From an uncultured bacterium (GTDB taxonomy: Bacteria; Verrucomicrobiota; Lentisphaeria; Victivallales; UBA1829), in contig CACZEK010000013.1 of NCBI GenBank assembly GCA_902780135.1, positions 1 through 46,469 on the forward strand: DNA of 46,469 nucleotides. Reading direction: 5' to 3'. Under the pieces are notes generated by a model, which made no database searches, had not been told where the DNA came from, and saw only the letters and a program-made list of their open reading frames with translations. Shown here one piece after another: positions 36,497 through 43,962 of the stretch. Made by a program: the position numbers and the translations under genes. The first letter of the stretch is position 1; each line of letters starts with the position of its first letter.

Positions 36497-37336
36497 ATGA
36501 AATCATCCAACACGATCACCCCGGAAACGGAGAAGAAATACCAGGCGCTGCTGATGTCTTTGAAGCAGTGCGGTTCCCTCGCTGTCGCGTTTTCAGGCGG
36601 CGTCGATTCGACGTTCCTGCTGAAATGCGCTCACGATGTGCTGGGGGACGGTGTAACCGCCTATACTGCACGCTCCTGTTCGTTCCCGGAACGTGAGCTG
36701 AACGAAGCCAGGGACTTCTGCGATTCCGAGCATATCCGCCATGTGATCCTGGACAGCGAGGAACTGGATATCCCCGGATTCCGCGACAACCCGCGCAACC
36801 GCTGTTATCTCTGCAAGCGCGAACTTTTTGAAAAGATATCAGCGTCCTGCCGGGAGAACGGAATACCCTGGATTGCCGAGGGGTCCAATACCGATGACGA
36901 CGGCGACTATCGGCCCGGTCTGACCGCAATTGCTGAACTCGACATCCTCAGTCCGCTGCGTCAGGCGGGGTTGTGCAAACAGGAAATCCGCCAGCTTTCC
37001 AGACGGCTGGGGCTTGCCACCTGGGACAAGCAGAGTTTCGCCTGCCTCTCCAGCCGGTTCGTTTACGGGGAGCATATCACCCCGGAACGGCTGAAGATGA
37101 TTGACAAGGCGGAACAGATGCTTCTTGATCTCGGTTTCCATCAGGTCAGAGTCCGGATCCACGGTCAGGTCGCCCGGATTGAGGTCCTGCCGGAAGAGAT
37201 TGTGAAACTTGCCGCTCCAGATGTCCGCAACCGTGTTTCCACGGCATTCCACGAACTCGGTTTTTCCTTTGTTTCGCTGGATTTGGACGGATACCGGACC
37301 GGGAGCATGAACCAAACGCTCACACCATCGGATTGA
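36497..37336 (+). CDS. larE: LarE-like ATP-dependent sacrificial sulfur transferase
   Basis: 279 residues with GGAG before the ATG. The PP-loop ATPase motif is AFSGGVDSTFLL near residue 33. The family motifs NRCYLCKRELF, EGSNTDDDGDYRPG and SFACLSSRF are present; the last holds the cysteine that donates its sulfur in LarE, which builds the nickel pincer cofactor of lactate racemase. No LarB/LarC gene is in view, so it may serve another thiolation. Placement with sulfur genes fits a sulfur-handling role. It ends 62 bases before the next promoter. Confidence 0.88.
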   Translation: MKSSNTITPETEKKYQALLMSLKQCGSLAVAFSGGVDSTFLLKCAHDVLGDGVTAYTARSCSFPERELNEARDFCDSEHIRHVILDSEELDIPGFRDNPRNRCYLCKRELFEKISASCRENGIPWIAEGSNTDDDGDYRPGLTAIAELDILSPLRQAGLCKQEIRQLSRRLGLATWDKQSFACLSSRFVYGEHITPERLKMIDKAEQMLLDLGFHQVRVRIHGQVARIEVLPEEIVKLAAPDVRNRVSTAFHELGFSFVSLDLDGYRTGSMNQTLTPSD

Positions 37337-37397
37337 CGTCATCCATCGGAAAACAAATTTTTTATAAAAAAACTACCATTTTTGTTGTGTTTTTGTC

Positions 37398-37425
37398 TTG
37401 ACAAACTCGTTTTCGATGATATATT
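37398..37425 (+). promoter_or_regulatory. Promoter of the sulfur-carrier/encapsulin operon
   Basis: TTGACA (37398-37403), 16-base spacer, TATATT (37420-37425). An 8-bp inverted repeat, GACAAACT (37400-37407) and AGTTTGTC (37426-37433), brackets the spacer and -10 box, an arrangement suited to a repressor. Confidence 0.7.
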
Positions 37426-37435
37426 AGTTTGTCGT

Positions 37436-37491
37436 AAACGGAATCCGTTTTCCGTTTTTTTATTCGCATGATACATTACCGGTTTGGTAAT
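37436..37491 (+). promoter_or_regulatory. Attenuator-like hairpin and ACC-N5-GGT dyad in the operon leader
   Basis: AAACGGAA (37436-37443) pairs with TTCCGTTT (37450-37457) and is followed by a run of T, so a short transcript could end here. Just downstream is ATTACC-N5-GGTAAT (37475-37491), a perfect 6-bp dyad matching those at 35775 and 46329. A second -10-like TACATT at 37472 overlaps it, so an alternative promoter is possible. Confidence 0.5.
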
Positions 37492-37532
37492 GTTTATATT
37501 GCGAGCGGGAATCCGGCATGGAGGACAACGAT

Positions 37533-38441
37533 ATGGAAACAAGACACACGGTTTTTGACACGGTAGGAGGTACGCCTTTGCTGTACTTGCCCTCCATTGG
37601 ACGCGAACTGAACGGCGTGGAGCTTTATGCGAAGGCGGAGTATTTCAATCCGACCGGTTCGGTGAAGGACCGCGCGGCAAAGGCAATGATCCTGGACGGG
37701 ATCGAACGCGGACTCCTGACGCACGACAAGACAATCATCGACGCGACGAGCGGCAATACCGGGATCGCGTATGCGGCCCTGGGCGCGGCGCTGGGATACA
37801 AGGTCACGCTGTGCCTCCCCGCGAACGCGACCGAGGAACGCAAGAAGCTGATGCGGCTCTACGGCGCGGAGATCATCGAGACCGACCCGCTGGAGAGTTC
37901 GGACGGCGCGTACAACGAGTGCCGGAAACTTGTCGCCGAACACCCGGACAAGTATTTCTACCCCGACCAGTACAACAACGACGCGAACTGGAAGGCGCAT
38001 TTCTCCGGGACCGCCGTCGAGATATGGGAACAGACCGGGCACCGCGTGACGCATTTCGTGGCGGGCACGGGCACGTCCGGGACCTTCATGGGGACAAGCC
38101 GCGGACTGAAACATCTGAACCCGGAAGTCAAATCCGTCCTGATGCAGCCCGATTCGCCGTTCCACGGCCTTGAGGGCATGAAGCACATGGAGTCGACGAT
38201 CAAGCCCGGTATCTTCGACGATTCCATCGCGGATATCAGGCTGGAAGTCTCCACGTACGAAGCCTACGCGATGACACGCCGTCTGGCCCGCGAAGAAGCG
38301 CTGCTCGTCGGGATCAGTTCCGGCGCGAACGTGGCGGCGGCCTTGAAACTGGCGGAAACACTGCCGCCCGGATCGGTCGTGGTCACGGTCCTCTGCGACA
38401 ACGGAAACCGGTATCTTTCCGAAGAATTCTGGGAGGAGTGA
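37533..38441 (+). CDS. Cysteine synthase, second copy, operon-borne (CysK/CysM type)
   Basis: The ATG at 37533 follows GGAGG by 9 bases and gives 302 residues. PLP lysine in NPTGSVKDRAA, substrate loop TSGNTGIAYAA, and phosphate loop GTGTSGTFMG. It is the first gene of an operon with a JAMM peptidase, a CysO-like carrier and its activating enzyme. In Mycobacterium the CysM of such a set takes sulfur from CysO thiocarboxylate and uses O-phosphoserine. With serine acetyltransferase in the same operon, O-acetylserine is the more likely acceptor here. The sulfur donor (sulfide or carrier) is inferred. Confidence 0.92.
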   Translation: METRHTVFDTVGGTPLLYLPSIGRELNGVELYAKAEYFNPTGSVKDRAAKAMILDGIERGLLTHDKTIIDATSGNTGIAYAALGAALGYKVTLCLPANATEERKKLMRLYGAEIIETDPLESSDGAYNECRKLVAEHPDKYFYPDQYNNDANWKAHFSGTAVEIWEQTGHRVTHFVAGTGTSGTFMGTSRGLKHLNPEVKSVLMQPDSPFHGLEGMKHMESTIKPGIFDDSIADIRLEVSTYEAYAMTRRLAREEALLVGISSGANVAAALKLAETLPPGSVVVTVLCDNGNRYLSEEFWEE

Positions 38442-38443
38442 CC

Positions 38444-38869
38444 ATGCTGAAACTGACCAGGAAAATCGAAGAGGAAATCCGGCAGGCCGGAGCGAAAGCC
38501 TATCCGAACGAGTGCTGCGGCATCCTGTTCGGCCGCGAAGACGGCGGCGACCGCATCGTGGAATCCCTGCGGCCGATCGAGAACGCGCGTGAAGACAGCG
38601 AACAGTATCACCGGTTCCTGATCACGGCGGAGGACATGATGCAGGCAGAACTGGAAGCGCACCGGCTCGGGCTCGACATCCTCGGATTCTACCATTCGCA
38701 CCCGGATCATCCCGCCAGGCCGTCGGACTACGACCGCGACCATGCGCTGCCGTTTTATTCGTACATCATCCTGCGCGTGGCGGAGGGACAGCCGGAGCTG
38801 ATGACCAGCTGGCAGCTGCGCCTCAGCCGCGAGGCATTCGACAGTGAACCGTTTGAAATCGAACCGTAA
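38444..38869 (+). CDS. mec: JAMM/MPN metallopeptidase, Mec (CysO-cysteine peptidase) type
   Basis: The ATG at 38444 follows GGAGGAG and is 2 bases past the cysteine synthase stop; 141 residues. The zinc JAMM motif is complete: Glu23 in PNECCG, His84-Ser85-His86, Ser94 and Asp97 in HSHPDHPARPSDYD. Mec-type enzymes release cysteine from the C-terminal glycine of the CysO-cysteine adduct. Related QbsD and HcyD enzymes trim extra residues from a sulfur carrier to expose Gly-Gly. The carrier encoded next ends in Gly-Gly-Cys, so both activities can be expected here. Confidence 0.92.
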   Translation: MLKLTRKIEEEIRQAGAKAYPNECCGILFGREDGGDRIVESLRPIENAREDSEQYHRFLITAEDMMQAELEAHRLGLDILGFYHSHPDHPARPSDYDRDHALPFYSYIILRVAEGQPELMTSWQLRLSREAFDSEPFEIEP

Positions 38870-38888
38870 CCCATAAGGAGACATCATC

Positions 38889-39167
38889 ATGAGCGTGACA
38901 ATCTTAATTCCGACCGCATTGCGGGCGTTTGTGGACCGCAAGTCCGAAGTCGAAGCGGAAGGCTCGACCGTGGGGGAAGCGCTCGCCAACCTCACCGCGC
39001 AGTATCCTGACCTGAAACGCCAGATCTATGAGAACGATACCGCCCTGCGCGGATTCGTGAACGTCTTCGTCGACGGGACCAACATCAAGAAACTGAACGG
39101 CCTCAATACTCCGCTCGCGGCAGGCGCGACGGTGATGATCGTGCCCGCCATAGCCGGAGGATGTTAA
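38889..39167 (+). CDS. cysO: CysO/ThiS/MoaD-type sulfur-carrier protein ending in Gly-Gly-Cys
   Basis: 92 residues with SD AAGGAG. The beta-grasp pattern VTILIPTALRAFVDRKSEVE, FVNVFVDGTNIKKLNGL and VMIVPAIAGGC closely resembles mycobacterial CysO, which ends in AGG. Here a Cys codon follows the di-glycine before TAA (39165-39167). The Gly-Gly codons overlap the ribosome-binding site of the activating-enzyme gene. Activation would need removal of Cys92, then adenylation and thiocarboxylation of Gly91. The encoded form is chemically the same as a CysO-cysteine adduct. Confidence 0.92.
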   Translation: MSVTILIPTALRAFVDRKSEVEAEGSTVGEALANLTAQYPDLKRQIYENDTALRGFVNVFVDGTNIKKLNGLNTPLAAGATVMIVPAIAGGC

Positions 39168-39170
39168 TCC

Positions 39171-40355
39171 ATGAGTGAAGTCATACCAAGCGTAGTCCCG
39201 GAGGACCGCTGGAAGAAGGATCTGAACCACGACGACCTGACGCGCTACAGCCGCCAGCTTATCCTTTCCGAAATCGGCATCGAGGGACAGCAGAAGATCA
39301 AAGGATCGAAGGTCCTGATCGTCGGCACAGGCGGTCTGGGCGCGCCGCTCGCGCTCTACCTGGCCGCGGCGGGCGTCGGCACGATCGGGCTCGTGGATTT
39401 CGACACCGTGGACGTCTCGAACCTCCACCGGCAGATCATCCACGGCACGCGCGACGTGGACCGTCCGAAGGTCGCCTCCGCGCGCGACCGCATCCGCGCC
39501 CTGAACCCGCTCGTGAACGTGGTGACCTACGACGAGCCGCTTTCGAGCGAGAACGCGCTCGACATCATCCGCGAGTACGACGTCGTGGCGGACGGCACGG
39601 ACAACTATCCGACGCGTTACCTGGTGAACGACGCCTGCGTCCTGCTCGGCAAACCGAACGTGTACGGCTCGGTGTTCCAGTTCGAGGGCCAGGTCAGCGT
39701 GTTCTACGCGAAGCACGGCCCCTGCTACCGCTGCCTGTACCGCGAACCGCCGCCGCCCGGACTGGTCCCCTCCTGCGCCGAGGGCGGCGTCCTCGGCGTC
39801 CTGCCGGGCGTGATCGGCATGCTCCAGGCCACCGAAGTCATCAAGCTGCTGGTCGGCGGAGGCGAAACGCTGGCCGGCCGTCTGCTGCTCTACGACGCGT
39901 GGAAGATGAAGTTCCGCGAGCTCAAACTGGAAAGCGACCCGGACTGCCCGATCTGCGGCAGGCATCCGACCATCACCAAGCTCATCGACTACGAGCAGTT
40001 CTGCAACATCCGCGCGAAGCAGGACGAGACCCCGGTGGAATCCATCTCCGCGACGGAGCTGAAGCGCCGTTTCGACGCGAACGAGCCGGTGCAGGTGATC
40101 GACCTCCGCGAACCGCACGAACGCGCCTACTTCAAGTTCCCGAATGCGAAAGTGATCCCGCTCGGGCAGGTCGTCCGCCGCATGGACGAGCTCGATCCCG
40201 CGATCGACGCCGTGTTCGTCTGCAAGATCGGCCAGCGCAGCATCCTGGCGATCCGCAATCTGCGCGACGCGGGCTACACGGGCAAAGCGATGAACCTCCT
40301 GGACGGCGTCCAGGGCTGGATCAACGAGGTCGACCCGACCGCAAAACAGATTTGA
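39171..40355 (+). CDS. moeZ: E1-like sulfur-carrier activating enzyme fused to rhodanese (MoeZ/MoeB-R type)
   Basis: 394 residues, the usual length. The N-terminal ThiF/MoeB domain has RYSRQLILSEIG, the ATP loop GTGGLGAPLA, Arg in SNLHRQIIHG and a Cys4 zinc site (CYRC and CPIC). The C-terminal rhodanese domain (~285-394) has VQVIDLREPHE and an active-site Cys351 in VCKIGQRS. It adenylates the carrier's C-terminal glycine and hands it sulfur through the rhodanese persulfide. The gene starts 3 bases after the carrier stop. Confidence 0.95.
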   Translation: MSEVIPSVVPEDRWKKDLNHDDLTRYSRQLILSEIGIEGQQKIKGSKVLIVGTGGLGAPLALYLAAAGVGTIGLVDFDTVDVSNLHRQIIHGTRDVDRPKVASARDRIRALNPLVNVVTYDEPLSSENALDIIREYDVVADGTDNYPTRYLVNDACVLLGKPNVYGSVFQFEGQVSVFYAKHGPCYRCLYREPPPPGLVPSCAEGGVLGVLPGVIGMLQATEVIKLLVGGGETLAGRLLLYDAWKMKFRELKLESDPDCPICGRHPTITKLIDYEQFCNIRAKQDETPVESISATELKRRFDANEPVQVIDLREPHERAYFKFPNAKVIPLGQVVRRMDELDPAIDAVFVCKIGQRSILAIRNLRDAGYTGKAMNLLDGVQGWINEVDPTAKQI

Positions 40356-40374
40356 TTTGCCTCCATTGGCAAAT
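40355..40374 (+). promoter_or_regulatory. Intercistronic hairpin before the encapsulin gene
   Basis: ATTTGCC and GGCAAAT form a perfect 7-bp stem with a 6-nt loop in the only long gap (62 bases) inside the operon. It is followed by a strong AAGGAG site. It may protect or process the mRNA to raise shell-protein output. Confidence 0.5.
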
Positions 40375-40417
40375 GCAAGATAAAAACACCAACACACTTT
40401 TTTAAGGAGACAAAATC

Positions 40418-41368
40418 ATGTCCGACGAAGCAAAGATCAACGCATTGGGAAAGGCTGCCGCTTACCAGCTCGCAGACGTCACGAAGACCAAACCTCAGTT
40501 TGGCATGCTGACCCCGAAATGGACCACGAAATTCCTTGAGTTCAAGGGGCTGGACGCCGGCATCTACCGCGTCAACCGCGTGAAGGAAGGCAATACGCCG
40601 CTCGAAGTGCTGTGCAGCTCCAAGCCGAAGAGCGACATCGTGCCGCAGGGGTTCGTCGACTACGAGTCCAAGCCGCGCGAGTACATCCTGAACTCGATCT
40701 CCACCATCATCAACATCAACACCCAGGTCGCGGACGTCTTCAGTTCCCCCTACGACCAGACGAAGGAACAGCTCGCGCTCGCCGTGGAGAGCCTCCGCGA
40801 ACGCCAGGAAAGCCAGCTCATCAACAACGACGACTACGGCCTGCTGAAGAACGTGCCGGATTCCCAGCGCATCCAGCCGCGCAACGGCGCGCCCACGCCC
40901 GACGACCTGGACGAACTCATCTCCAAGGTGTGGAAGGAGCCGTCCTTCTTCCTCGCGCATCCCCGCGCCATCGCGGCGTTCGAGCGTGAATGCACCCGCC
41001 GCGGCGTGCCGCCCCTGACCGCGAACATCAACGGCGGCAACTTCATCCTCTGGCGCGGCATCCCGCTGATCCCGACCGACAAGCTGCTGGTCGACGGCCT
41101 GAAAAACCCGAAGTCCCAGGGCGGCAAGACGAACATCCTGCTGATCCGTACCGGCGAAGCGAAGCGCGGCGTGATCGGTCTGTACCAGACCGGCCTGCAG
41201 GGCGAACACTCGCGCGGGCTTTCCATCCGCTTCCGCGGGATCGACGACAAGGGCGTCGCCTCCTATCTGCTGTCGCTGTACTGCTCGGCGGCGATCCTGG
41301 CGGACGATGCGATCGCGGTGCTTGAAGACGTAGACGTTGGAGAGTACTATGACTACGACAAGAACTGA
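40418..41368 (+). CDS. Family 2A encapsulin shell protein (SrpI-like)
   Basis: The 316-residue HK97-fold protein resembles cyanobacterial SrpI throughout: VDYESKPREYILNSISTI, ERQESQLINNDDYGLL, GAPTPDDLDELISKVWKEPS, RGIPLIPTDK and the C-terminal LLSLYCSAAILADDAIAVLE. There is no cyclic-nucleotide-binding insert, which places it in Family 2A rather than 2B. Sixty copies are expected to form an icosahedral shell in the cytoplasm. Family 2A shells enclose cysteine desulfurase, whose gene overlaps this one by 20 bases. SD AAGGAG. Annotation pipelines may call it hypothetical or phage-capsid-like. Confidence 0.95.
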   Translation: MSDEAKINALGKAAAYQLADVTKTKPQFGMLTPKWTTKFLEFKGLDAGIYRVNRVKEGNTPLEVLCSSKPKSDIVPQGFVDYESKPREYILNSISTIININTQVADVFSSPYDQTKEQLALAVESLRERQESQLINNDDYGLLKNVPDSQRIQPRNGAPTPDDLDELISKVWKEPSFFLAHPRAIAAFERECTRRGVPPLTANINGGNFILWRGIPLIPTDKLLVDGLKNPKSQGGKTNILLIRTGEAKRGVIGLYQTGLQGEHSRGLSIRFRGIDDKGVASYLLSLYCSAAILADDAIAVLEDVDVGEYYDYDKN

Positions 41369-42914
41369 TTTAACCCCGGCCTCGGCGGGTCTGCCCAGCG
41401 AACAGCAGCTGCTGGCATGGGCCGCCGAACTGTGCGGAGACGAGCTTGGCGCGCCTCCGGCGGCGGCTTCCGCCCCGGGAACGGACTGGGAGCAGATCGC
41501 GACCGACGTTCTCCACGACGAGGCCGCGGCCGCGTCGTCGGGCGGTGCATCGGCTGCATCGTCGGCTGCATCGTCGGCATTTTCGGCTCCGTCCGAGGCG
41601 TATTCCCCGACTCTGGTCTCCGCCGCGAAGGCCGCCGAAACGTCTTCCGACGCGGAAGCGAAGGCGAAATCTCTGCCTCGCACGACGCAGGCGACGATCG
41701 GGTCCATCCCCGTGGACAAGGTTCGCGCGGATTTCCCGATCCTTCAGGAACGCCTTGGTTCCGGGAGACAGCTGGTCTGGTTCGACAACGGCGCGACGAC
41801 CCAGCGTCTCAAACAGGTCGTCGACCGCATCTCGCACTACTATCTGCACGAGAATTCCAACGTGCACCGCGGCGCGCACGAACTTGCCGCCCGTTCGACC
41901 GACGCCTACGAAAACGCGCGTTCGACCGTGGCGAAGTTCCTCGGCGCGGGCAGCGCGAAGGACATCGTCTTCGTGCGCGGCACGACCGAGGGCATCAACC
42001 TGGTCGCGCAGAGCTATGTGCGGCCGCTGCTCAAGCCCGGCGACGAGATCATCGTCTCCCTGCTGGAGCACCATGCGAACATCGTGCCGTGGCAGATGAT
42101 CGCGGCGGCGACCGGCGCGAAGATCCGGGTCATCCCGGTGGACGCGGACGGACAGCTCAATCTCGCCGAGTACATGAAGCTCTTCAACTCGCGCACGAAA
42201 TTCGTGTCCGTCACGCACGTCTCGAACGTGCTCGGCACGGTGACGCCCGTCGCGGAACTCGTCAGCATCGCCCACGCGTTCGGCGTGCGCATCCTGATCG
42301 ACGGCGCGCAGTCCGTGGCGCACATCCCGGTCAACGTGACCGCGCTCGATCCGGACTTCTATGTGTTCTCCGGACACAAGATCTTCGGTCCGAACGGGAT
42401 CGGCGCCGTCTACGGGAAGAGCGACGCGCTCAACGAAGCCCAGCCTTACCAGGGCGGCGGCAACATGATCGCGGACGTGACCTTCGAACGCACCATCTAT
42501 CAGGGGCCGCCGAACAAGTTCGAGGCGGGCACCGGCAGCATCGCCGATGCGGTCGGCCTGGGCGCCGCGCTCGAATACCTGATGCAGATCGGCATGGCGA
42601 ACGTCGCGGCCTACGAACACGAGCTGACGCGGTACGGCATGAAGCGCCTCGCGGCTGTGCCCGGACTGCATCTCATCGGCACCGCGCCCGATAAATCCGG
42701 CGTGTTGTCGTTCGTGCTGGACAACCACGACATCGTGTCCGTCGGGAAGTATCTGGACGGACAAGGCATCGCGGTCCGCGCCGGCCATCACTGCGCGCAG
42801 CCGATCCTCCGGCATTACGGGCTGGAGGGCACCGTGCGTCCCGTGCTCGCGATGTACAACACCCCGGAAGAGATCGACCTGCTGGCGGAAGCGCTGACGC
42901 GCCTCGTCGGCTGA
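41349..42914 (+). CDS. Group II cysteine desulfurase (SufS-like) with N-terminal encapsulation domain, encapsulin cargo
   Basis: The ATG at 41349 lies inside the shell gene with GGAGAG before it; 521 residues. Residues 1-~119 are disordered Ala/Ser/Pro-rich with two more ordered patches, LPSEQQLLAWAAELCGDELG and TDWEQIATDVLHDE, which are candidate shell-binding motifs. The catalytic core begins at IPVDKVRADFPIL and carries DNGATTQ, the PLP Lys344 in FSGHKIFGP, and the persulfide Cys482 in RAGHHCAQP. It turns cysteine into alanine and enzyme-bound sulfur. In characterised Family 2A systems the desulfurase is packaged through such an extension. No SufE partner is seen in the operon; the rhodanese domain could accept sulfur. 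Confidence 0.95.
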   Translation: MTTTRTDLTPASAGLPSEQQLLAWAAELCGDELGAPPAAASAPGTDWEQIATDVLHDEAAAASSGGASAASSAASSAFSAPSEAYSPTLVSAAKAAETSSDAEAKAKSLPRTTQATIGSIPVDKVRADFPILQERLGSGRQLVWFDNGATTQRLKQVVDRISHYYLHENSNVHRGAHELAARSTDAYENARSTVAKFLGAGSAKDIVFVRGTTEGINLVAQSYVRPLLKPGDEIIVSLLEHHANIVPWQMIAAATGAKIRVIPVDADGQLNLAEYMKLFNSRTKFVSVTHVSNVLGTVTPVAELVSIAHAFGVRILIDGAQSVAHIPVNVTALDPDFYVFSGHKIFGPNGIGAVYGKSDALNEAQPYQGGGNMIADVTFERTIYQGPPNKFEAGTGSIADAVGLGAALEYLMQIGMANVAAYEHELTRYGMKRLAAVPGLHLIGTAPDKSGVLSFVLDNHDIVSVGKYLDGQGIAVRAGHHCAQPILRHYGLEGTVRPVLAMYNTPEEIDLLAEALTRLVG

Positions 42915-42929
42915 ACAGGGAGGAACTGC

Positions 42930-43865
42930 ATGAGTCACAAATTAGACGATGTGCTGGAAGCGGTGCTGGAAAGTTACGCCATGCATCCGCATATCACCAA
43001 GATCGGGGAAACGCAGTTCCCGAAACGCCACCTGATTCTGGCGGTGCTGAAGAAATTGCAGTACGTCATCTTCCCCGGTTTTTTCGACCAGAAGGAACTT
43101 CGGAGCGACAACATCCGGTTCTACACGGGACAGCTGCTTGAGGAGATCCGCGAGACCCTCGTCGGGCAGGTCACGAAGACGCTCCGCCTGTTCACCGAGG
43201 AGTTCTGCGATGCTCCGGACGATGCGGTCCAGAAACGCGGCGAGGAGATCGTGGACGCGTTCCTGGCCGCGATCCCGAAGATACGCGAATACCTCGCTTC
43301 CGACATCGAAGCCGCGTACGAGGGGGATCCCGCCGCGTTCAGCCGCGACGAGGTGATCTCCTCGTATCCCGGCATCTACGCGACGATGGTGAACCGGATC
43401 GCGCACGAGCTGTACGCGCTCGGCGTGCCGCTCATCCCGCGCATCATGACGGAGCACGCGCACAGCGTGACGGGGATCGACATTCACCCCGGCGCGAAGC
43501 TGGGCCGGTATTTCTTCATCGACCACGGCACGGGCATCGTGATCGGCGAGACGTCCGAGATCGGCGACCATGTGAAGATCTACCAGGGCGTCACGCTGGG
43601 CGCGCTCTCCACGCGCGGCGGCCAGCTCCTGAAGGGCAAAAAGCGGCATCCGACCATTGAGGACGACGTGACGATCTACTCCGGCGCGTCCATCCTCGGC
43701 GGCGAGACCGTGATCAGCGGCGGCGCGGTCATCGGCGGCAACGCGTTCGTGACGAAGTCCGTCCCGGAACAGACGCGCGTGAGCGCGAAAATGCCGGAAC
43801 TCCAGTTCAAGCGCAACGAGAACGTCGAGTTCCTGAACGGAGAGTTCCTGAATTACGAGATCTGA
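42930..43865 (+). CDS. cysE: Serine O-acetyltransferase (CysE/EpsC type)
   Basis: 311 residues with SD GGAGGAA, 15 bases after the desulfurase gene. An alpha-helical N-terminal domain (~1-190) precedes the left-handed beta-helix: GIDIHPGAKLGRYFFIDHGT, GIVIGETSEIGD, VTLGALSTRGG and the C-terminal hexapeptides. The longer N-terminus matches the EpsC-like subtype found with Family 2A encapsulins. It makes O-acetylserine for cysteine synthase, so the operon can both make cysteine and consume it in the shell. Confidence 0.95.
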   Translation: MSHKLDDVLEAVLESYAMHPHITKIGETQFPKRHLILAVLKKLQYVIFPGFFDQKELRSDNIRFYTGQLLEEIRETLVGQVTKTLRLFTEEFCDAPDDAVQKRGEEIVDAFLAAIPKIREYLASDIEAAYEGDPAAFSRDEVISSYPGIYATMVNRIAHELYALGVPLIPRIMTEHAHSVTGIDIHPGAKLGRYFFIDHGTGIVIGETSEIGDHVKIYQGVTLGALSTRGGQLLKGKKRHPTIEDDVTIYSGASILGGETVISGGAVIGGNAFVTKSVPEQTRVSAKMPELQFKRNENVEFLNGEFLNYEI

Positions 43866-43908
43866 AGTCGTTTCTCCGGACAGAGAAACAGAACAATGCA
43901 GTAAAATG

Positions 43909-43945
43909 AAGCGTGGCCGTCCGGAAAAGGCGACCACGCTTTTTG
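43909..43945 (+). terminator. Terminator of the sulfur-carrier/encapsulin operon
   Basis: AAGCGTGG (43909-43916) pairs with CCACGCTT (43934-43941), followed by a T run to 43944. It lies between convergent cysE and patB and may act in both directions. Confidence 0.75.
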
Positions 43946-43962
43946 TATCGTTGAAAAGGCGC

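Noticed and set aside
38904..40397. A 497-codon minus-strand frame across the carrier and activating-enzyme genes
   Set aside because: It is antisense to two genes with complete motifs, and its sequence is compositionally biased.
40418..41368. Reading the shell gene as a prophage capsid protein
   Set aside because: No phage genes surround it, and the neighbours and sequence match the Family 2A encapsulin set.
41370..42938. Long frames opposite and out of frame with the cysteine desulfurase
   Set aside because: They are Arg/His/Gly-rich shadows of the desulfurase reading frame, which has all catalytic residues.
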